A DNA stretch of 64,000 nt from Planctomycetaceae bacterium. Its GTDB lineage: Bacteria; Planctomycetota; Planctomycetia; Pirellulales; Pirellulaceae. Of the stretch, positions 27,493-36,561 are shown piece by piece (the first letter of the stretch is position 1; each line of letters begins with the position of its first letter). The notes under the pieces were generated by a model, which did not search any database, was not told the DNA's origin, and was given only the letters and a program-made list of their open reading frames with translations. A program made the translations under genes and the position numbers. The stretch is taken from contig JACKHN010000016.1 in NCBI GenBank assembly GCA_020638975.1, forward strand, positions 82,647 through 146,646. Direction: 5' to 3'.

Positions 27493-29025
27493 ATGCGCGT
27501 CTATGTCCTACCCACTGCGATCCCGCTGCTCTTGCTCTTCCTGATATCGCCGTCCCATGGGCAGGATTCGCGAGCGTCAATGGCCCCAAGGCTTGGAACA
27601 TCCACTCCGACGTTGCAGGTGGATACCGAAAACCCCCCGGCCGTGAATCTGGGAAAGCCTGCCGTCTTCACGATTCGTGTGAAGAACACCGGTTCTGTTC
27701 CGGCGACGGGAGTCGTCATCGCCACGAAGATTCCAACGCATGTGGACTTGGACGAATCGAAGCCCAAGGCGACCAGCGTGGATGATCGCACCTATCACTT
27801 TCTGATTGGTGATCTCCAGCCTGGCCAAACACAGCTCGTTTCGTTGGTGCTTCGTCCGCAGAGTACAGCACCGATCCAACTCGATACAACGACGATTTTC
27901 GCGGCTTCAACCCGTTCGTCCGCCGTCGTCCAACGCCCACTGCTGGAGGTTTCGCCTCGTGCCCCTCAAATCGTCGAAGTGGGCGAAAGTGTAAACGTCG
28001 TCCTCTGCGTCAGCAATGTTGGCGACGGGGACATTACGGAAGTTGTCCTCACACCGAGTTTGACAAAGGGTAACGTCGACGGGACCGGTTTCAGCAAAGC
28101 CGTGCCGGTGGGAACCATTCCGGCAGGTGAAAGTCGGGAAGTACGTTTGTCGGCCACCGCGATTGCTCGGGGCCTGTTGCTGGGAAAATACGAAGCCTCG
28201 AACCCAGACGGTGTTACTGCGACGGGATTGTCGCAAACTCAGGTGGTCCAACCCGAATTGAAGATCTCGGCGACAGGACCGCGTGTTCGCCCCTTGGCTC
28301 GTGAAGCGGTCTACGAGATCCGCGTCACGAACCCCGGTGATGCCGTTGCCCGCTCGACCGAAGTAGTCGCCGCTCTACCTGCTGGATTGACAGTCACGCA
28401 CATCGAAGATGGCGGCCAAAAGGATGCACAGACCGGAACGTTAAGTTGGAACTTGACGGGTGTATCGCCTGGTAGAGATGCAATCGTGCGGTTTCGTGCT
28501 GAAACTAGCCGCGAGGGCGAACAAAAGTTGTTAGTCGCAGCCCGTGCCAAGCGTGTTCCAGATACGACCGCTAGTGTTCTGACACTTGTAATCAGCCGAC
28601 CCAACTTGATTGCCACAGTTCTCAACGATGCGGAACTCGCCGCAGTCGGCGAATCGATGAACTTCCAGCTGGTGGTGGTCAATGCTGGCTCGAAGGCCGC
28701 GAACGATGTCACGATTCGTGTCGCGATTCCTGCCGCGCTGGAAGCGACTCAGATGCCTGGTTATCAGGTTCAGGGTTCAGAGATTTTGTTTCCAGCTCAA
28801 CAAATCGCAGCTGGTGAGAAAGTCAAGTTGAGCTTTCGCGCCATCGGCAAGAAAGTGGGTGACCACCGAGTTCGCGTGTCGGTGGACAGTCAGATATTGG
28901 GAAGCGAAATCGCCGTCGAGGGGATCGCCTTTTGCTATTCCGAAGCGGACCCAGCCGCAGCGGCTCGCACGGCTCGCACCCCAGCCATGCCACAACCTGG
29001 CACCGAGCCAGTTCTAACTCGATAA
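27493..29025 (+). CDS. Secreted protein with DUF11/CARDB-type beta repeats
   Basis: The product is 510 aa. AAGGAG at 27478-27483 and the signal peptide (MRVYVLPTAIPLLLLFLISP) set the start. The rest consists of about four Ig-like modules of the DUF11 'conserved repeat' type, each with a pattern like NTGSVPATGVVIATKIP, NVGDGDITEVVLTP, NPGDAVARSTEVVAALP and NAGSKAANDVTIRVAIP. These are surface or envelope adhesion/structural modules in planctomycetes. The function is unknown. A strong rho-independent terminator follows at 29061. Confidence 0.85.
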   Translation: MRVYVLPTAIPLLLLFLISPSHGQDSRASMAPRLGTSTPTLQVDTENPPAVNLGKPAVFTIRVKNTGSVPATGVVIATKIPTHVDLDESKPKATSVDDRTYHFLIGDLQPGQTQLVSLVLRPQSTAPIQLDTTTIFAASTRSSAVVQRPLLEVSPRAPQIVEVGESVNVVLCVSNVGDGDITEVVLTPSLTKGNVDGTGFSKAVPVGTIPAGESREVRLSATAIARGLLLGKYEASNPDGVTATGLSQTQVVQPELKISATGPRVRPLAREAVYEIRVTNPGDAVARSTEVVAALPAGLTVTHIEDGGQKDAQTGTLSWNLTGVSPGRDAIVRFRAETSREGEQKLLVAARAKRVPDTTASVLTLVISRPNLIATVLNDAELAAVGESMNFQLVVVNAGSKAANDVTIRVAIPAALEATQMPGYQVQGSEILFPAQQIAAGEKVKLSFRAIGKKVGDHRVRVSVDSQILGSEIAVEGIAFCYSEADPAAAARTARTPAMPQPGTEPVLTR

Positions 29026-29060
29026 CACAATACAGACCGCAATTCGCGAAGACTTTGAGC

Positions 29061-29100
29061 CCTCCTACCGTTGCGATCGCATCGGTGGGAGGTTTTTTTG
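29061..29100 (+). terminator. Strong rho-independent terminator after the DUF11 protein gene
   Basis: CCTCCTACCG (29061-29070) pairs with CGGTGGGAGG (29083-29092), with one G-U pair, and is followed by TTTTTTT. Confidence 0.9.
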
Positions 29101-29380
29101 TTTCGGGGCGACTTACCGAATGCAAAACGACGCTTCGACTCGTGGTTTCGTTGTTCTGCTAGCAACTCGAATGGGCTGCTTCCTGCCCCAATTCAAATGC
29201 TTTCGTGCTGAAAGCCGAACACTCGCTTGCGGTCACCGACGTGATCGTCTACCGCCGACCTTGTCCCGTATGTCGAGTCTCGTTAACATCCGTGCCCCGT
29301 CGATGCCGAACAAGCAGGATGCTTTGCTCGGCGATTATCTAACTTCCGGCGAATCACACTGGATGTGGAAAGGATTCCGC

Positions 29381-30421
29381 ATGGATCTGGCACTTGGCGA
29401 TATCGCTAATTTGGTAGGTGGACAACTGAATGGTGACGCAGCCATTCCAATATCGGGAGCTGCAATCATTCGCGACGCAAATGCAGGCGATATCACGCTC
29501 GCCGATAAAGCTCAGCTGGCGAGTCAATTGGCCGACTGTCGTGCTGCGGCGGTACTGGTGCCGCCTGACGTGACGCCATCGGGAGTCCCTTTTGTTACGG
29601 TCAGCAACGTTCACGCTTCGTTTGCCAAGATCGTCGAGCACTTTCGACCGCATTCGAATACACAGCCTTACGGTGTGAGCGCGGCTGCACACATCAGTCC
29701 AACGGCTCGAATCGGACGCGACGTCGTCGTTTATCCGACGGCGACAATTGGCGACGACGTGCAAATCGGGGAAGGCTGCATCATCCACCCCGGCGTTCAT
29801 ATCTTGGCTGGTTCAAAAATTGGCAACCACGTGACACTGTTTCCCAACGTCGTCCTGTACGAGAACACCGTGATAGGAGATCGCGTCATCATCCATGCTG
29901 GTGCCGCCATTGGCGCGTATGGATTCGGTTACGACACGGTAGACGGTCGGCATAAACTGTCCGCGCAGTTAGGCTACGTGTCGATAGCCGACGACGTCGA
30001 GATCGGTGCTGGGACGACGATCGATCGCGGGACCTATGGGCCGACTTCGATCGGCGAAGGAACGAAGATCGACAACCTGGTCATGATCGCCCACAACTGT
30101 CGCATCGGTCGGCATAATCTTATCTGTTCGCAAGTTGGCATCGCCGGCAGTTCAACGACCGGTGACTATGTGGTGATGGCCGGGCAAGTTGGCTTGCGTG
30201 ATCACATCGACATTGGCGATCGAGCCATCCTCGGTGCCAAGGCGGGGATCATGACGAGTGTCCCCGCAGATACCGTATATGTCGGCATCCCGGCCACGGC
30301 AGATCGCGAACAATTTCAAAAGCAAGCCGCTCTGGCCAAGTTGCCAGACATGCGGAAACAGTTCAAGGCATTACAGCGGCAAGTCGCCGCGTTGGCCGAG
30401 AAGCTCAACGACGCAGCTTAA
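29381..30421 (+). CDS. lpxD: UDP-3-O-acylglucosamine N-acyltransferase
   Basis: The product is 346 aa from ATG 29381, with GGAAAGG at 29367-29373; the frame is open back to 29120 but the family N-terminus (DLALGDIANLVGGQLNGDA) begins at this ATG. A uridine-binding N-terminal domain is followed by a left-handed beta-helix of hexapeptide repeats (IGDDVQIGEGCIIHPGVHI) and a C-terminal helix. The catalytic His region is visible (LVMIAHNCRIG), as is the conserved YGFGYD segment. It adds the N-linked acyl chain of lipid A in the cytoplasm. It is directly followed by lpxI with no gap. This is good evidence for a lipid-A-containing outer membrane. Confidence 0.95.
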   Translation: MDLALGDIANLVGGQLNGDAAIPISGAAIIRDANAGDITLADKAQLASQLADCRAAAVLVPPDVTPSGVPFVTVSNVHASFAKIVEHFRPHSNTQPYGVSAAAHISPTARIGRDVVVYPTATIGDDVQIGEGCIIHPGVHILAGSKIGNHVTLFPNVVLYENTVIGDRVIIHAGAAIGAYGFGYDTVDGRHKLSAQLGYVSIADDVEIGAGTTIDRGTYGPTSIGEGTKIDNLVMIAHNCRIGRHNLICSQVGIAGSSTTGDYVVMAGQVGLRDHIDIGDRAILGAKAGIMTSVPADTVYVGIPATADREQFQKQAALAKLPDMRKQFKALQRQVAALAEKLNDAA

Positions 30422-31333
30422 GTGCAGGCACGCATGCTCGAAGTCGAACCTATCAACGTCGAGACACACTGTGTGGGGCTCATCGCCGGATGGGGCCGCT
30501 ACCCGATCGTGGTCGCTGAAGCTTTGCGCAATCAAGGCTGTCAGGTGGTGTGCCTTGGTGTCAAAGAGCATGCGGATCCACTACTTCGCGAGATTTGTCA
30601 CGCCTATTCTGAAATCGGCATTGGAAAACTTGGTGGCGCGATTCGTTACTTCCGGCAGCAGCAAGTAACTCGCGCGACCATGGCCGGCAAGTTTCACAAA
30701 ACGCTCCTCATGCAGGGGCACTGGGTCAAGCACCTGCCAGACTGGCGAGCGTTCCGAACTTTCTTTCCTCATTTCTTTAGCATGAGCAAAGACCGCAAGG
30801 ACGACACCCTGCTTCGCGCTGTGATCGACGCTTTCGCCGAAGATGGAATCACCTTCGTTCCCGCCACTGAATTCGTACCGGAGATTCTCGTGAAAGCAGG
30901 CACGATCACCAAGCGTCAGCCGACTCGCGCTGAGCTGAAAGATATTGAGTTTGGCTGGACGATCGCGAAGAAGATCGGAGAAGTTGACATTGGCCAAAGT
31001 GTTGCCGTCCAAGGTCAAGCTATTCTCGCCGTCGAAGCCATCGAAGGCACCGACGCCTGCATCCGCCGCGCTGGCGAGTTGTGCAAAGGGCGCAGTTTCA
31101 CGGTGGTCAAAGTAGCCAAGCCAAAGCAAGACATGCGATTCGACGTGCCGACCATCGGCAAAGGCACTGTCGAGTCCCTGGTCAAAGCCGGCGCGAAAGT
31201 ATTAGCCATCGAAGCAAACAAGACGATCTTTCTCGACCAAGAGGAAGTCATCGAGTTGGCCAATCAGCATCAATTGGCCATTGTCGCCCTCCGCCGCGAT
31301 GCCGCGACCGGACGGTTTCGCGAGGCCGCGTAG
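30422..31333 (+). CDS. lpxI: UDP-2,3-diacylglucosamine pyrophosphatase
   Basis: The product is 303 aa. The start is GTG directly after the lpxD stop, or ATG at 30434. LpxI signatures are visible: VGLIAGWGRYPIVVAEALRN at the start, the central MSKDRKDDTLLRAVID, GTDACIRRAGEL, and the C-terminal acidic pocket in ANKTIFLDQEEVIELAN. LpxI hydrolyses UDP-2,3-diacylglucosamine to lipid X, the step LpxH performs in enterobacteria. Zero spacing with lpxD indicates coupling in one operon. Confidence 0.93.
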   Translation: MQARMLEVEPINVETHCVGLIAGWGRYPIVVAEALRNQGCQVVCLGVKEHADPLLREICHAYSEIGIGKLGGAIRYFRQQQVTRATMAGKFHKTLLMQGHWVKHLPDWRAFRTFFPHFFSMSKDRKDDTLLRAVIDAFAEDGITFVPATEFVPEILVKAGTITKRQPTRAELKDIEFGWTIAKKIGEVDIGQSVAVQGQAILAVEAIEGTDACIRRAGELCKGRSFTVVKVAKPKQDMRFDVPTIGKGTVESLVKAGAKVLAIEANKTIFLDQEEVIELANQHQLAIVALRRDAATGRFREAA

Positions 31334-31554
31334 TCGCCGTTGAACAACCCCCAATCACTAGGCACCGTGTCGACTTCACAAGTCGCGTCGTTGTTCGGCA
31401 ACCGCAATCGCGATCGAATCCTTGTGAACGTCGATAACAACGTAACTTACATGGACTTCGGCATGGATCAGTTCGCGCGTGGTGGCTCTGTAAGGCTTTT
31501 GAGAACCGCGCCGTAACCCACGACCAACGTGAGTAACTGGGCGAGCCATTCTTT

Positions 31555-32487
31555 CTACACCTTTTTGGCTGCGGCACTGACCACTCGAGAGCGTCTCGTC
31601 ATCAGACCAGGAAGTGCGTCGAGGATATATCGCACAGCTGGAATGGAGAGACTGCTACCGACCAGTCGCCAACCAACGGGTCGCGACGTTCCTTCCGGCA
31701 AACTGAACGATGGCGGGAAGCCTAACTGCCGGAGCATTTCGGTTGGTGCGAAATGCCGAACTCGACCGGCCGTCAACAGATACGACCCCGTCTTGTTCAC
31801 CGACCTGCCATAGTCGGAGGTGAAACACGACGAAACCGAACAAGAGTCGTTCGCATCGACAACGTGCATGACGCCGCGATGCATCGCAAGCAACTCAGGC
31901 GCAATCACAAGATCGTCGGCTGTGGTCTCGTCGAGTGTGGCGCTCAGCGGAAATTGCAGTGCCTCGTTCAAAGGCTTCCAGGCCTGAACGGCGTCGCGAC
32001 TGGCGACAAGATAGTACCGACGCCTCTGGTTCGGTATGCCTAATTCAGTCGGACACAACTGCGTCTCCTGCCACTCGTAATCAGACTCGGCGAGCGTTTC
32101 GAGCAAGAGCTGTCGAGCCAACGACTTGTCGAAGGCAGGCACACATTCCATCGCGATATAACGCGGTTTGACATTCTCGATCTGTTTCAAAATGTGCAGT
32201 AAGCCCTTCGCGCGTGCATCGTCGATTTCACGCCTCAAACCGGCATGAACGTACGGCAAGACCGGCGGCGACATCCACCACACATCGGCAGCACAATCTC
32301 GAAACCACTTCGTTGTCAGCGACTCAACGGGTTGATCAATGGTCGCATTCGCGAAATTGTGTCGATAAACGGAAATCGCTTCTTGATCCGAGTCGACGGC
32401 AGAGACAACTTCTGCCTTCCCGCCAATCGCAGCGGCGCAGCCTCCGATGCCGGCAAACAACTCCAAAACTCGTAACTGCTGCGCCAT
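31555..32487 (-). CDS. Cytosine-C5 methyltransferase homologue lacking the catalytic cysteine
   Basis: The product is 310 aa with the DNA C5-methyltransferase / Dnmt2 fold. Motif I is LELFAGIGGC (8-17). Motif IV, normally PPCQP, reads SPPVLPY here: Val76 replaces the nucleophilic Cys. Motif VI (normally ENV) is ECV at 114-116 and motif VIII is QRRRY at 154-158. The start ATG overlaps the stop of the upstream TIM-barrel gene in a TAATG, so translation is coupled. No restriction enzyme gene is nearby. Without Cys76 it should not methylate cytosine C5 by the standard mechanism; it may bind SAM or nucleic acid only, or be a decaying gene. Confidence 0.8.
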   Translation of the reverse strand: MAQQLRVLELFAGIGGCAAAIGGKAEVVSAVDSDQEAISVYRHNFANATIDQPVESLTTKWFRDCAADVWWMSPPVLPYVHAGLRREIDDARAKGLLHILKQIENVKPRYIAMECVPAFDKSLARQLLLETLAESDYEWQETQLCPTELGIPNQRRRYYLVASRDAVQAWKPLNEALQFPLSATLDETTADDLVIAPELLAMHRGVMHVVDANDSCSVSSCFTSDYGRSVNKTGSYLLTAGRVRHFAPTEMLRQLGFPPSFSLPEGTSRPVGWRLVGSSLSIPAVRYILDALPGLMTRRSRVVSAAAKKV

Positions 32488-33422
32488 TACGCTTGCCCGA
32501 CAAACGTCTCGCGCAACATCGCGAGACTCTTAGGGATGCCTGTACGCGGATCTTCGCGTCCTTCGAACTCCAACGAGACGTAACCGCGATACTTGTTTCG
32601 ACGCAAGATCTTCGCGATCCGTGGATAGTCGAGATCCAGCTCGTACCACAACCCGCCACCGTGATAAGTCTTGGCTTGTACAAGAATCGTCTTCGCGGCA
32701 AGCTGTTCCAGACGCTCGTAAGGGTCTTCCAAAAAATTGCCGGTGTCCATCGTGACTTGCAACCAGGGCGAATCGATCGCGTCGACAACCCGCATCACGC
32801 CCTCGGGCGTCCGGCCAAGTCCCCAATGATTCTCCAATCCCATCAGCACGCCGCATCGCTCGGCTGCCGGCAAGCATTTTTCCAAACTATCAATCACCCA
32901 TCCGAAGGCATCTTCGTCGGTGTATCCCTCGCGTGGACTTTCGATCCCGCGATTCTTCATCAACTCGTCAAAGCTCTTACTCGTGCCCCACGTGCCCGTG
33001 TTGACTCGCATCGTCGGAATGCCGAGTTGATATGCGAGCTCGATGCAGTGAATCGTATGGTCGATATTCTTTTGTCGCACGGCTTCGTCGGGCGAGAGGA
33101 ATCCCTGATGCGTCGAAAATCCACACAGATCAATGCCATTCACGAATGCCGCTCGCTTCAATCGCTGGAGATAACCGTTCTCTTCGTTTTCCATCTGGCG
33201 GTGCAAGATCTCGACACCATCAAAGCCCATCTCGGCGGATCGATTGATGCAAGTTTCGACGTCTCGCAGATCCTGATGCTGGAATTGCCAGAAGGAATAG
33301 GTGGAAACCGCGATACGATTGCTCCTTGTTGCGGTAGTTTCTTCGTCTGCGGCATGGGAGTGTGTCGCTAACGCAGTTGCTCCGATCGCAGCGGCACAAA
33401 TGGCTTCACGTCGATTTAGCAT
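32487..33422 (-). CDS. Tat-exported sugar phosphate isomerase/epimerase-like TIM-barrel protein
   Basis: The product is 311 aa from ATG 33422, with AGGAG just upstream; a TTG at 33425 is a weak alternative. A twin-Arg signal (MLNRREAICAAAIGATALAT) precedes a xylose-isomerase-like (AP endonuclease 2 / hexulose-isomerase) barrel: FDGVEILHRQM, CGVLMGLENHWGLGRT, TMDTGNF and YVSLEFEG supply the usual metal-binding Glu/Asp/His set. It is likely a periplasmic sugar-acting enzyme, as is common in planctomycetes; the substrate is unknown. The following methyltransferase-like gene overlaps it by one base. Confidence 0.8.
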   Translation of the reverse strand: MLNRREAICAAAIGATALATHSHAADEETTATRSNRIAVSTYSFWQFQHQDLRDVETCINRSAEMGFDGVEILHRQMENEENGYLQRLKRAAFVNGIDLCGFSTHQGFLSPDEAVRQKNIDHTIHCIELAYQLGIPTMRVNTGTWGTSKSFDELMKNRGIESPREGYTDEDAFGWVIDSLEKCLPAAERCGVLMGLENHWGLGRTPEGVMRVVDAIDSPWLQVTMDTGNFLEDPYERLEQLAAKTILVQAKTYHGGGLWYELDLDYPRIAKILRRNKYRGYVSLEFEGREDPRTGIPKSLAMLRETFVGQA

Positions 33423-33562
33423 CAAGCAACTCCTACTAATTCATAGATCACGTTCCGCTTCAACTGGGATTCGCTACTTTAACCGACGCCGAGATGTCCG
33501 GCCATGACCGACGTGCTACAATCGCTGCCGCTTCTTGTACTCGTTTTAAAACGTGAAGTGAA

Positions 33563-34603
33563 ATGAACTACAATCCACCGAGTGGACCTGCGACCATCGA
33601 GGAGCTTGACGACTGGCTCAGCAGGCCGGATGAACAAGTCGTCCAAACGATGCGCGACCTGGAGGGCGACATTATCGTGCTGGGTGTGGGAGGGAAAATG
33701 GGGCCGACGCTGGCGCGGATGGCGAAGCGAGCTTCCGACGTGTCTGGCGTCGCGCGGCGGATCATCGGAGTCTCACGGTTTTCGACGGGCGATTTGCGCG
33801 AGCAACTTGGTGCGTGGGGGATCGAGACGATCGCCTGTGATTTGCTGGACGAAGCGGCAGTTGCAGAACTGCCCGATGTTCCGAACGTCGTCTACATGGC
33901 AGGCTTCAAATTTGGTGCGACGGCAAATCCGTCGTTGACCTGGGCCATGAATTGTCACTTACCAACGGTTGTCTGTCGCCGCTATCGTAGTAGTCGTATT
34001 GCAGCGTTTTCTTCGGGCAACATCTATGGGACCGTCGCAGTCGAATCGGGTGGCGCGATGGAGTCGGATCCGCCGAATCCGATCGGCGAGTATGCCATGA
34101 CGATCTTGGGCCGCGAGCGGATGTTCGATTACTTCAGTCGTGAGCTGGAAATTCCAGTGAGCCTGCTGCGATTGAACTATGCCACGGAGTTGCGCTATGG
34201 AGTGCTCGTTGATCTGGCGCAACAAGTTTTTGCGGAGACTCCGATCGATGTCACGATGGGACATGTGAATGTGATTTGGCAGCGAGATGCCAACGCCATG
34301 TCACTCAACGCACTCGCTCACACATCGACGCCGCCTCGCATTTTGAACATTGCTGGCACCGAGATACTGCGCGTCCGTGACGTATGCGTCGAGTTTGCTA
34401 GGCTGATGAACAAGACAGTCACGTTTACTGGCGAGGAAGCTTCCGATGCCTTATTGAATAACGCGCACGACAGCTATTCTCGGTTGGGACAACCAACTGC
34501 AACCAACCAGGAAATGGTCCGTTGGACCGCCGAGTGGGTGATGCAGGGCGGTGTGTCGCTGGGCAAAGCCACCCACTTTGAAAGTCGAAGTGGGAGTTTT
34601 TAA
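33563..34603 (+). CDS. NAD-dependent epimerase/dehydratase family protein
   Basis: The product is 346 aa, an extended SDR with the N-terminal nucleotide site IIVLGVGGKMGPTLARMAKR. The active-site region reads ELPDVPNVVYMAGF, then AFSSGNIYGTVAVESGG and GEYAMTILGRERM: the Tyr is present but the residue four after it is Ile, not Lys, so the standard Y-x-x-x-K is lost. It probably acts on a nucleotide sugar or a similar compound, but this substitution makes activity uncertain. It precedes the MFS gene on the same strand (38 bp). Confidence 0.75.
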   Translation: MNYNPPSGPATIEELDDWLSRPDEQVVQTMRDLEGDIIVLGVGGKMGPTLARMAKRASDVSGVARRIIGVSRFSTGDLREQLGAWGIETIACDLLDEAAVAELPDVPNVVYMAGFKFGATANPSLTWAMNCHLPTVVCRRYRSSRIAAFSSGNIYGTVAVESGGAMESDPPNPIGEYAMTILGRERMFDYFSRELEIPVSLLRLNYATELRYGVLVDLAQQVFAETPIDVTMGHVNVIWQRDANAMSLNALAHTSTPPRILNIAGTEILRVRDVCVEFARLMNKTVTFTGEEASDALLNNAHDSYSRLGQPTATNQEMVRWTAEWVMQGGVSLGKATHFESRSGSF

Positions 34604-34641
34604 GCCTCTTTTGCCAGTCTCCTTCCTTAACGAGTCCGCGC

Positions 34642-36351
34642 ATGCCCGCTAGTCCTTCCCACGTCCGGTATCTGGTTGTTGGTTCCGCGTTCCTAATGTC
34701 GGCATTGCTGTATCTGGATCGCTTTTGCATTTCGATCGCCGAGGTCTACATCCAGCAAGACTTGGGACTGACCGACCGACAAGTCGGTTGGATGCTGAGC
34801 GCGTTCTTTTGGACCTATGCGTTGGGACAAGTGCCCGCTGGTTGGCTGACGGATCGATTCGGATCGCGGTTAATGCTCACGATCTACATTCTTGCGTGGT
34901 CGCTTCTAACGGGCCTGACGGGAGTGGCTGGCGTGTTTGCTGCCTTGCTCCTACTACGATTTGGTTTTGGCTTTGCCCAATCTGGCGCTTATCCAACTGC
35001 GGCGAGCATCGTCAGTAAATGGATGCCTTTGCAAGCTCGTGGCCGTGCCAGCGGTATCATCGCCGTAGGTGGTCGAGTCGGAGGGTTCCTCGCACTTTCT
35101 GCGACCGGGTACGTGCTGATCTGGCTTACGCCGATTTCGACGCCCACCGAACTTAGGAAGTCAGATATTCTCGATGGAACGCAGCTTTCGATCGAACTGA
35201 CCGAACGATCCGATCCGGTCACGCCCGAAGAGACGGTTCGAGGTCGTTGTCTATCCGCGTTGGACAGCGACACGCAGGAGCGAATTCGCAGTTTCGCCAA
35301 ACGACAGTCACTTTCGGCGGAAGAAGCCACATCGCTCGCGGAGGGATTGAATCAAGTCATCGGACAACCCGGCTTCTTCTCGACCGCCGAGCTGAAGGGA
35401 ATCTCGCTCGAGAAGGAAGCGACTCGACTGCTCGGTAAGCCGACAAGCGAACTCACTGCGCAGCAATCTCAACGGCTTAATCGCCTGGTGCTCGAAGGCC
35501 TTCATCGCAAGAGCATTAAGAAACTCTATGTCGCCGGCTGGCGTCCGATGATGTTCGCGTATGGCTCGCTCGGTCTGTTTGTTGCGGGGCTGGTGTGGTG
35601 GAGTTGCCGCAATAATCCTTCGCGACATCCCTGGTGTAACGAGGCGGAAGTCACTCTGATTCGAGGCGACAAGCCTGTAAAGCGTGATGAGGACAAGAAG
35701 CTCGGCGGTGTTCCAATCGTACCGTTGCTTTGCAGTCGCAGCATGTGGCTGTGTTGCGTCTCGCAATGGTTCACGAATATTGGCTGGGTGTTCTTGATGA
35801 CGTGGGCGCCGCGTTACTTTCTCAGCGTGCATAAAGTGTCTGTGGAGGAACTCGCGATGATGGTCGCCATTCCGCCGCTAGTGGGTTGGGCTGGAATGTT
35901 ATCGGGCGGAGGAGTCACTGACGCGTTGGTGAATCGAATCGGACTGCGTTGGGGTCGTGCCCTTCCCATGTCGCTATCGAGATTTGCGGCGATGGGAGCG
36001 TATCTTGCCGTATGGGCATCACCATCGCCTTGGTTTGCCGTGGCGATGTTTTCAGTCGTCGCGTTCGCGACCGATTTCGGAACGCCTTCCATCTGGGCCT
36101 ACATGCAAGATGCGGGCGGGCGGCACGTCGGCTCGATTCTTGGCTGGGGCAACATGTGGGGGAACCTCGGCGCCGCAGTAACCCCTCCGCTGTTGATCTG
36201 GATCGTGGGTGATACAGAACGCTGGGATCTCGCCTTTCTGACCTGCGCGACGGCTTTTCTCCTGTCCGGCCTCGCCGCAGCGGGGATCAATGCGACGATC
36301 CCCATTGTCCCCGATGAAGAGGAAACGCTGGAGGCGGAAGTCGTTGGTTAA
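34642..36351 (+). CDS. MFS transporter with a large central insertion
   Basis: The product is 569 aa, against about 430-465 for typical relatives such as the MFS at 15111. The N-terminal half is standard (LYLDRFCISIAEVYIQQD, then FWTYALGQVPAGWLTDRFGS and GFAQSGAYPTAASIVSKWMP), of the ACS organic-anion type. Residues about 165-298 form a hydrophilic, mainly helical insert (DSDTQERIRSFAKRQSLSAE) placed where the TM5-TM6 loop is short in relatives. The C-terminal half resumes at AGWRPMMFAYGSLGLF. The substrate is unknown; the epimerase/dehydratase gene is 38 bp upstream. Confidence 0.85.
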   Translation: MPASPSHVRYLVVGSAFLMSALLYLDRFCISIAEVYIQQDLGLTDRQVGWMLSAFFWTYALGQVPAGWLTDRFGSRLMLTIYILAWSLLTGLTGVAGVFAALLLLRFGFGFAQSGAYPTAASIVSKWMPLQARGRASGIIAVGGRVGGFLALSATGYVLIWLTPISTPTELRKSDILDGTQLSIELTERSDPVTPEETVRGRCLSALDSDTQERIRSFAKRQSLSAEEATSLAEGLNQVIGQPGFFSTAELKGISLEKEATRLLGKPTSELTAQQSQRLNRLVLEGLHRKSIKKLYVAGWRPMMFAYGSLGLFVAGLVWWSCRNNPSRHPWCNEAEVTLIRGDKPVKRDEDKKLGGVPIVPLLCSRSMWLCCVSQWFTNIGWVFLMTWAPRYFLSVHKVSVEELAMMVAIPPLVGWAGMLSGGGVTDALVNRIGLRWGRALPMSLSRFAAMGAYLAVWASPSPWFAVAMFSVVAFATDFGTPSIWAYMQDAGGRHVGSILGWGNMWGNLGAAVTPPLLIWIVGDTERWDLAFLTCATAFLLSGLAAAGINATIPIVPDEEETLEAEVVG

Positions 36352-36561
36352 CGATTGTCGTCGCCAAACAGTAGGGACGAGGCAAATCGCGAGCGTGATA
36401 GGGATTCGCCGAATTGGTCGGGTGCGGATAGGGGCACCCTCGAATCATTTCTTAAGATCACCGGCGATTTCTCCCGCTCATTGCTCTATCTGGTAGAATA
36501 TCGATGGCGTCGGAGTTCGTGTTTCGGCCACGCCCAGAGCCAGTACCATGAGGAATATCGC

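Noticed and set aside
31555..32487. Restriction-modification system
   Set aside because: No restriction endonuclease or specificity gene lies nearby, and the methyltransferase lacks its catalytic Cys.
32214..33371. 385-residue open frame antisense to the TIM-barrel and methyltransferase genes
   Set aside because: No signature; overlaps two real genes in the opposite strand.
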